Source: Bacillota bacterium (GTDB lineage: Bacteria > Bacillota > Sulfobacillia > Sulfobacillales > Sulfobacillaceae). Taken from it: DNA of 35,243 nucleotides. The translations under genes and the position numbers were made by a program. Numbering within the stretch: the stretch's first letter is position 1; every line of letters begins with the position of its first letter. Below the pieces are notes generated by a model. It was not told the origin of the DNA, searched no databases, and worked only from the letters and a program-made list of their open reading frames with translations. Positions 30,589 to 35,243 of the stretch are shown here, in pieces. The stretch spans positions 1-35,243 of the forward strand of contig JAJZAN010000028.1 of assembly GCA_021799435.1 (NCBI GenBank), given 5' to 3'.

Positions 30589-32208
30589 TTAAGGCAGGGT
30601 CTTTTGCAGCATGGGCCAAAATCCCGGGTCTTCCTCGCCCAAGTCCCATAGCGCGACGCCTCCCAGATGGTCTTTCCCCACCCAAGCGGCCTTCAGGGCG
30701 TCCGAGGCGGCGTTTTCATACCAGACGGTATGCGTCACTCCATTGACGGTGTAGGTGATCTCGGGTTCTTGGACAGCTCCGCCAATCCAGTTGACACCGT
30801 ACTTGTTGGCGAGGTTCAGAGCCTGAGGCACATTGATTTCTGTCGACCCTGTAGACGCCCAATCGTAGCCGTAACCGGCCAAACCCACCAAGATCTTGCT
30901 GGATGGTATGGTAGCTTCCGCATATTGGGTAATGCTTTGGGCCCAGCTGAGCGGGGCTACCGGGCCGGCAGGTCCCGTGTTGTCGTGGTCGTCGTACAGC
31001 ATCAGGTCGACGTAGTCGGCGGAGGCGCCAAGAGCCTGGTAGTTGTATACGTGGTATCCGTTGTTGCTGCTGGTGCGCGGGCCGACCGATACGATAAGCT
31101 TCTTGCCCATTTGGTGCAAACCGTGGGCCAACTTCGCCACGAACGCATCAAGCCCGGCTTCGTCTGGGTTGTTGAGAGACTCAAAGTCAATGTTGAAGCC
31201 ATCGTAGTTGTCCTGCTTAGCCACGCTCAATAAGTCGGCGATTTCTTGAGAGCGGATCGAGGCGCTTTGCAGCATGTTGTCATTGCCATAGCCATTGATG
31301 ACCAAGGGGTAGACTTGAATATTGTGGGCATGGGCCCAGCTTGTCACAAACGCCTCATTTGGCCCGAGATTGTGGAGGGTATTGCTGGTCGTGAGCGAGT
31401 ACCACAAGGGAGCGATGGCCGTGATTTGGCTGGCATGTGCGACCAAGTCATTCCAAGCCGAGAGGCCGGGTACGTAATATCCGAGAACCATGGGCCGTGA
31501 GCTCGTGGGTGCCGGCGTGGTACTGCCGCTTCCCGTGCCCCCGGCAGGCGGTGTCGTCGGCGCACTGCCGCTGCCTCCCATTCCGCCGGCAGGCGGCTTG
31601 GTTGGAGTGCTGCCGTTGGACCCGGACCCAGAGGTTGAACTAGTCGAAGTGCCGGTGGAACCGGTCAAGGCTCTGCGAATGGCCTGGCTGGTGGCTACAT
31701 CTGCCACACCATTCACGATGAGATGATGATCATGTTGGAAAGCGCGGACGGCAGCCAATGTAAAGTTATTGAACACCCCGTCGGGGGCTCCTTGGTAGTA
31801 GCCCAGCTTGGCCAAATCACGTTGCAGCACGACGACGGCCAAGCCATAGTCCAAGTAGCGGAGAGAACGACGGCCAAAAACCCCGAACACCAGGGTAAAG
31901 CTCGCACTAAGCGACTGCTTCAGGCTGCCTTCGGTGATGGGGCCGACAATGCCGTCGACGCTCAGGCGGTGGAGATATTGGTATTCCCTGACGGCAGCGC
32001 GGGTGCGCAGCGAGAAGGTTCCGGTGATTCCACCGGGATGATACCCCAGATCCTGCAATTCTTGCTGAATAATGGAGACTTCGGGCCCGGTAGTACCGAC
32101 GTGGTACAACGGAACGGATCGGGCTTGGACACCGAGGCTGGCGGCCCCAACGGGGAGCAACGCCAAGACAGCCGCGGTGGCAATGCGGCGATACCGAGAG
32201 ATTGGCAT
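30589..32208 (-). CDS. Secreted GH18 glycosidase with two PG-binding domains (spore/cell-wall hydrolase)
   Basis: A 539-residue secreted protein. A signal peptide (1-29) is followed by two PG_binding_1 domains (about 37-100, VSIIQQELQDLGYHPGGITG; and 110-185, VVVLQRDLAKLGYYQGAPDG). A Ser/Thr/Pro/Gly linker with 15-residue repeats comes next, then a GH18 domain from about 240. The GH18 signature YDGFNIDFESL (D-x-x-x-D-x-E type) supplies the catalytic Glu. The order resembles YaaH/SleL-type spore cortex-lytic N-acetylglucosaminidases, though those carry LysM domains; chitinase activity is less likely. A c-di-AMP riboswitch precedes it, in line with known control of wall hydrolases. The SD AGGAAAGGG is rather far (11-12 nt) from the ATG. 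Confidence 0.9.
   Translation of the reverse strand: MPISRYRRIATAAVLALLPVGAASLGVQARSVPLYHVGTTGPEVSIIQQELQDLGYHPGGITGTFSLRTRAAVREYQYLHRLSVDGIVGPITEGSLKQSLSASFTLVFGVFGRRSLRYLDYGLAVVVLQRDLAKLGYYQGAPDGVFNNFTLAAVRAFQHDHHLIVNGVADVATSQAIRRALTGSTGTSTSSTSGSGSNGSTPTKPPAGGMGGSGSAPTTPPAGGTGSGSTTPAPTSSRPMVLGYYVPGLSAWNDLVAHASQITAIAPLWYSLTTSNTLHNLGPNEAFVTSWAHAHNIQVYPLVINGYGNDNMLQSASIRSQEIADLLSVAKQDNYDGFNIDFESLNNPDEAGLDAFVAKLAHGLHQMGKKLIVSVGPRTSSNNGYHVYNYQALGASADYVDLMLYDDHDNTGPAGPVAPLSWAQSITQYAEATIPSSKILVGLAGYGYDWASTGSTEINVPQALNLANKYGVNWIGGAVQEPEITYTVNGVTHTVWYENAASDALKAAWVGKDHLGGVALWDLGEEDPGFWPMLQKTLP
31541..31630. repeat. Two 45-nt tandem repeats in the GH18 linker
   Basis: CCGGCAGGCGG occurs at 31541 and again at 31586, a 45-nt period encoding two 15-residue linker units that begin PPAGG. 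The units differ at several positions. They lie in the low-complexity linker between the PG-binding and GH18 domains. Confidence 0.6.
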
Positions 32209-32230
32209 ATGGGATTGAACCCTTTCCTGA

Positions 32231-32347
32231 TATTGCCTCCGGAGTTAGTTGACGGGTGAGGCCGCAGGAATACGGCCCGGCCAGAGATCGGCCTTTACCC
32301 AGAGGTAAAATCCTCCGTATCGCGATTTTGGGCGAATTCGGCTAAGG
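32231..32347 (-). promoter_or_regulatory. c-di-AMP (ydaO-yuaA) riboswitch
   Basis: On the minus strand the leader of the GH18 gene carries the conserved blocks of the ydaO-yuaA class in order: GCCGAATTCG, ATACGGAGGA then ACC, TGGGTAAA, and the highly conserved 3' block CACCCGTCAACTAACTCC followed by GGAGGC. As I recall, the Thermoanaerobacter ydaO aptamer has nearly the same blocks. The 5' GCC and 3' GGC would close P1. Ligand binding normally lowers expression. No terminator is obvious between aptamer and SD, so control may be on translation. Confidence 0.92.
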
Positions 32348-32366
32348 TTTGTCGATGCAATGATTT

Positions 32367-32396
32367 ATCTTACAAATATGGAAGAAATGTTGTCAG
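32367..32396 (-). promoter_or_regulatory. Promoter of the riboswitch-GH18 transcript
   Basis: On the minus strand, -35 CTGACA (32396-32391), 18-nt spacer, -10 TAAGAT (32372-32367), placing the start about 15 nt before the riboswitch. Confidence 0.6.
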
Positions 32397-32548
32397 GCAG
32401 CTATTTCTGGCGTAAGCCGGCGTGGCGGCCAAAGAACGGGTCCATTCCCAGCCATACGCACCGCGTGCCAGTGTTTCACGGAGATGGTAAAGTGCGGCAA
32501 GCCAGGGAGTGGAAGGGCAGCACCGCAGGGGTGGTGCCCTCCGAGGCG

Positions 32549-33565
32549 TTATTGCGGTCGATACAGGGCGAGTGGGCGGATGAGGCGTCCGCGGGCGCGC
32601 TGCTCGTAATAGTGGGCGGTGTAGCCCGCCAACCGGGCCAAAGCGAACGTGGCAGGACACCACTCAGGCGGAATTTTAAGCCCTTGTAAGACCGCTGCGG
32701 CATAAAATTCAACGTTGGTCGCCAAAGGGCGCTGAGGCTTCAGGCGCTTCAGCACTTGCAAGCAAGCCTCTTCGACGGCGGCGGCGTGACGAACAGCATC
32801 GCTTTGGTCCGCCAAATGCCGAAACATATCGCGCAGCGCCGCGGCCCGGGGATCGCCGGTTCGATAGACGCGGTGGCCAAATCCCATCAGCCGCTCGCCG
32901 CGCTCGACTTTCTCCGTCAGCCAGGCGTCCAAGTCCTCGACGCCCGCGGCTTCTTGAAGGAGGGCCAAGACGCCTTCCGGAGCACCGCCGTGCAAGGGCC
33001 CCGCCAAGGTGGCAAGTCCGGCCGTCAGTGCCAGGGGGAGTGATGTCCCCGTACTGGCGGCGACCCGCACCGCGTAGGTGGACGCGTTCAGACTATGCTC
33101 GGCGGCGATAATCCAATAGGCGTTCAACGTTTTCTCTTCGATGAGGCTGGGCGGGCGTCCGTGTCTGAGCCCGGTGAGATAGGCGGCGGCGGCCGACGTG
33201 TGCCGTTGGGGCAGTTCGCCCACCACCACAGCGGGGATTCCCGTGAGCCATGCGATTTCGGTCTCTCTGTCCGGAAACGGCCACACGGCATTGCCGGACA
33301 GCACGCATTGAATCACCTGCACAATCGGTAGACCCGCCGAAACAGCGGAAGTGGAGGGCGTCGGATTGGATATCTCGGCGTCGAGGTCGACACCATGAAC
33401 GAGCCACGGGACTAAGTCCTCCCAACGCCGGAACCGCTCTGCGACCTCTTCGATGGGCATCCCGCGGTAGCTCAAACGGCCCATTCCCGCGTCGATTTCG
33501 GAGATGCCCGTTTCTGCAACCACAACACCTTCCAGCCCTTCTGGAACTCGGATTGTGGAATCCAT
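32549..33565 (-). CDS. Citrate synthase-family enzyme
   Basis: Condenses oxaloacetate with acetyl-CoA, or propionyl-CoA in 2-methylcitrate synthases. The 338-residue protein has the type II short form. The catalytic histidines are in TLAGPLHGGAPEGVL and MGFGHRVYRTGDPR, and the C-terminal ARLAGYTAHYYEQR and GRLIRP contain substrate-binding Arg residues. The usual catalytic Asp of the NVDFY motif is Glu (TNVEFYAAAVL). I recall the same change in actinobacterial CitA-like paralogues, so this may be a distinct subgroup rather than a dead enzyme. ATG 33565 follows GAGGTGAT. A LysR regulator is divergently transcribed next to it, 98 bp away. Confidence 0.9.
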   Translation of the reverse strand: MDSTIRVPEGLEGVVVAETGISEIDAGMGRLSYRGMPIEEVAERFRRWEDLVPWLVHGVDLDAEISNPTPSTSAVSAGLPIVQVIQCVLSGNAVWPFPDRETEIAWLTGIPAVVVGELPQRHTSAAAAYLTGLRHGRPPSLIEEKTLNAYWIIAAEHSLNASTYAVRVAASTGTSLPLALTAGLATLAGPLHGGAPEGVLALLQEAAGVEDLDAWLTEKVERGERLMGFGHRVYRTGDPRAAALRDMFRHLADQSDAVRHAAAVEEACLQVLKRLKPQRPLATNVEFYAAAVLQGLKIPPEWCPATFALARLAGYTAHYYEQRARGRLIRPLALYRPQ

Positions 33566-33611
33566 CTCTATCACCTCAATATTAGGCTAGCGCGAGATTG
33601 CGAACAGAATG

Positions 33612-33636
33612 ACATCAAAAGATGTAAGATTTGATG
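33612..33636. promoter_or_regulatory. Inverted repeats between citrate synthase and lysR-type genes
   Basis: Two overlapping dyads: ACATC-AAAA-GATGT (33612-33625) and CATCAAA-N10-TTTGATG (33613-33619 and 33630-33636). Location in the 98-bp divergent gap next to a LysR-type gene makes this the likely operator of that regulator. Confidence 0.6.
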
Positions 33637-33663
33637 ACAATACAGCATCAATGGAGGTCAACG

Positions 33664-34542
33664 ATGGAGACCCAATGGCTGCGAACTTTTGTGGCGGCCG
33701 CCCGAGCAGAGAGCTTTCGCAGAGCCGCCGTGAAGCTGTTTATCAACCAGACCACGGTGTCGCACCACATTGCGCGATTGGAAGAGTATGTGGGAACGGC
33801 CTTGTTTGAGCCCAGCGGCCGCGGAGTTCGGCTTACTCAGGCGGGCCAGCGCTACTTGGCATACGCGGATGACCTCTTAGTCATGGAATCAAAGGCTCGC
33901 GATGCCGTGAACGCCGCCTATCCGGCAATCCGTTTGGCTGCGTCGCCATCCTTGGCGGAAACGTTGTTGCCATGGATTTGGCGCCAACTGTACCGATATG
34001 ACGAGCGCCTGCAAATCGACGTTTGCGTCTACCCGTCTCACCGCATGCGAGACGCGTTCCAAGAAAAGTCCTGCGATGCCGCGTTCAGCCGGCTTCCAGC
34101 CGGAGGAACTCTCGACAGCCGCCTGTTGTTTCACGACCCTATCGGTCTGGTCGCCCCAGCGGATATGGATGCCTGGGATGTCGCGTCGCTGCTGGCCGCT
34201 CGGGTGATTGTTCAGCCCGATGCCTCCTACTCCCGCGAATTGCTGCAGCAGTTGAGAGCCAGGGGGCACCGGCCGCAGTTAATTGAGGTCGAACAAATTG
34301 CCGTGATTAAACGACTGGTGGAGGAGCGGGTCGGGGTAGCTTTTCTCCCCGAATCTACGACGGTGCGCGAGATTTTGGAAGGGCGGTTAGCCACCCTGCC
34401 GTGGCCCCCGGTTCCTCCCCTGTGGGATTCGGTGTATTGGATTGCTTCCAGCGACCCGCCCCATAGCGAAATTCTCGAGCGGCTGCGGCGTATTCTGGCA
34501 GCTCGCTGGCCAGACTCGGTGGGAAGGAGAGGACCGTCCTAG
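33664..34542 (+). CDS. LysR-type transcriptional regulator
   Basis: A 292-residue LTTR. The N-terminal winged helix-turn-helix is typical (WLRTFVAAARAESFRRAAVK, NQTTVSHHIARLEEYVGTAL, FEPSGRGVRLTQAG) and is followed by a periplasmic-binding-protein-like effector domain (SRLLFHDPIGLVAPADMD, LVEERVGVAFLPES). It is divergent from the citrate synthase gene, so that gene is its probable target; many LTTRs next to citrate synthases (CcpC, CitR) respond to citrate. The SD GGAGGT precedes ATG 33664, whereas the frame open to 33631 has none and overlaps the operator dyad. Confidence 0.92.
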   Translation: METQWLRTFVAAARAESFRRAAVKLFINQTTVSHHIARLEEYVGTALFEPSGRGVRLTQAGQRYLAYADDLLVMESKARDAVNAAYPAIRLAASPSLAETLLPWIWRQLYRYDERLQIDVCVYPSHRMRDAFQEKSCDAAFSRLPAGGTLDSRLLFHDPIGLVAPADMDAWDVASLLAARVIVQPDASYSRELLQQLRARGHRPQLIEVEQIAVIKRLVEERVGVAFLPESTTVREILEGRLATLPWPPVPPLWDSVYWIASSDPPHSEILERLRRILAARWPDSVGRRGPS

Positions 34543-34609
34543 CCCCCGGGAGGCTGGGCGCAGGAAAAATTCGTCTTTTTCGCGAATATTGTCGTCGGGA
34601 GGGAAGAGT

Positions 34610-34936
34610 ATGACAGATGCCAAGTCGTTTTACGCGTTTTGGCTGGAATACCTCAAAGAGCACGAGCTCTTGGCCACCCGCCTCTGGCACTTTGTTGGCA
34701 CTAGTGCCGCCATCATTTCTGTATTGCTGGCTCTCATCTCTTGGAACTGGATCTATCTGCTGACTGCAGTCATCGTATCTTACGGATGTTCCTGGATGGG
34801 GCACTTCGTGGTGGAGAAAAATCAACCCGTGACCTTTCGCCACCCTTGGTGGTCGCTTCGGGCCGATTTGCTTTTGTTTCGCCTCATGCTGACTCGAGGC
34901 CTGACGGAAGGCACCAAGACCTTCAAAATGCTGTAG
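34610..34936 (+). CDS. DUF962/Mpo1-like membrane protein
   Basis: A 108-residue protein of the DUF962 family (yeast Mpo1/YGL010w type, alpha-oxidation of 2-hydroxy fatty acids). The N-terminal SFYAFWLEYLKEHELLATRL, then WHFVGTSAA, and the later GHFVVEKNQPVTFRHPWWS carry the conserved histidines of the family, and two hydrophobic segments lie between them (about 30-65). Enzyme activity is proven only for yeast relatives, so a dioxygenase role is inferred. GGGAGGGA precedes ATG 34610; the frame open to 34442 overlaps the LysR gene. The VOC gene starts 12 nt later. Confidence 0.87.
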   Translation: MTDAKSFYAFWLEYLKEHELLATRLWHFVGTSAAIISVLLALISWNWIYLLTAVIVSYGCSWMGHFVVEKNQPVTFRHPWWSLRADLLLFRLMLTRGLTEGTKTFKML

Positions 34937-34948
34937 AGGATTGGTTCG

Positions 34949-35243
34949 ATGTTGTCGCTGAAGTTTGCCACCGTTCCGGTCGCCGACCAGGCGCGGGCCT
35001 TGGCATGGTATACCGATAAGCTCGGTTGTTCCGTTATAGAGGATGTGCCGTTCGGTTCCCAGCGGTGGATTGAGCTCGCCTTTCCGGCGGGCGGCTCGCA
35101 CATTGTCCTGTTTACGGCCCCTGGGGACGAGAGCCGGGTCGGCACATTTGTGGGGTTGTCTTTCACGGCGGATGACATCGAGCAGGTCTATGAAGACCTG
35201 TGCCGCCGTGGAGTGGTCTTTTCGAGACCCTTGGAACCAGCGG
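34949..35243 (+). CDS. VOC/glyoxalase-family protein, 3' end outside window
   Basis: Start of a vicinal oxygen chelate superfamily protein; 98 codons are visible and the frame is still open at the window edge. SLKFATVPVADQARALAWY followed by TDKLGC is the classic first beta-alpha-beta unit. RWIELAFPAGGSHIVLF and FTADDIEQVYEDLCRRGV continue the fold. Members include glyoxalase I, dioxygenases and antibiotic-resistance proteins; the function is not decided by this part. ATG 34949 has GAGGA about nine bases upstream and follows the DUF962 gene by 12 nt, so they are probably co-transcribed. Confidence 0.88.
   Translation, partial: MLSLKFATVPVADQARALAWYTDKLGCSVIEDVPFGSQRWIELAFPAGGSHIVLFTAPGDESRVGTFVGLSFTADDIEQVYEDLCRRGVVFSRPLEPA

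Larger units (their letters stand above)
32209..32548. other. 340-bp region between GH18 and citrate synthase genes
   Basis: The left two thirds are the riboswitch leader and its promoter (minus strand). The right part, 32400-32548, lies downstream of the minus-strand citrate synthase stop. I see no gene or convincing terminator hairpin there. Confidence 0.6.

Noticed and set aside
1-35243. CRISPR arrays, transposases, tRNA or rRNA genes
   Set aside because: No regularly spaced repeats, IS-like ORFs with terminal repeats, or recognisable tRNA/rRNA sequences were seen on either strand by eye.

Overview
This window looks like chromosomal DNA from a GC-rich, Gram-positive, probably spore-forming Firmicute of the Sulfobacillus / deep-branching Clostridia type. 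That placement is inferred from a Bacillus-style rpoA-rplQ-truA and rplM-rpsI order, a CwlD-like amidase, a GH18 protein with PG-binding domains behind a c-di-AMP riboswitch, Fur-family and Spx/ArsC-like genes, and frequent GTG/TTG starts. No species can be fixed from the sequence alone. I see no tRNA, rRNA, CRISPR array, insertion sequence or phage gene; this is a chromosomal backbone with some unusual accessory genes.

Layout. 1-2931: end of a ribosomal protein operon (rpoA 3' part, rplQ), a strong terminator, then truA and a proline dehydrogenase. 3115-5981: MarR regulator, NDUFA9-like epimerase, a convergent methyltransferase and a small protein ending in a classical C2H2 zinc-finger pattern. 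6028-8013: a large beta-propeller lipoprotein. 8134-9080: rplM-rpsI with a textbook sigma-A promoter and terminator. 9184-13751: two-TM potassium channel, DMT exporter, XRE/TPR regulator, CCA-adding enzyme. 13794-16636: CwlD-like amidase, then an arginase and M20 amidohydrolase pair. 16874-17667: fur followed by an ArsC/Spx-like gene whose catalytic Cys codon is TGA. 17664-19950 (minus strand): mobA-mobB-moeA, joined by ATGA overlaps. 20029-21713: HAD hydrolase and a SirB1-like protein, convergent. 22149-25874: an unknown coiled-coil protein with a probable leaderless promoter, a tandem ferritin-like protein carrying an encapsulin targeting peptide, the encapsulin shell, a Nudix hydrolase and a LigB-type dioxygenase. 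25935-28595: two small membrane/envelope proteins (YtxH-like and DUF948-like), a GT4 glycosyltransferase and a GtrA-like protein. 28592-30440: an FMN split-barrel protein, a GNAT acetyltransferase, and a 1-Cys peroxiredoxin whose peroxidatic Cys codon is TGA. 30589-35243: GH18 hydrolase with c-di-AMP riboswitch, citrate synthase with divergent LysR regulator, DUF962 protein, and the start of a VOC-family protein.

Main points. (1) Two separate thiol-redox genes, about 13 kb apart on opposite strands, have an in-frame TGA exactly at the catalytic cysteine. Each TGA is followed at 21-24 nt by a stem-loop with a 3-nt apical loop starting with G, which fits the bacterial SECIS pattern. The simplest reading is two selenoproteins that ordinary gene callers truncate or split. 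(2) A two-gene encapsulin nanocompartment has, as cargo, a fused double ferritin-like domain ending in a TVGSL targeting motif; the second domain has lost one metal-ligand histidine. (3) A clear ydaO-type c-di-AMP riboswitch precedes a cell-wall/spore glycosidase. Together with fur, peroxiredoxin, ferritin cargo and Moco genes, the window is rich in iron, oxidative-stress and redox functions.
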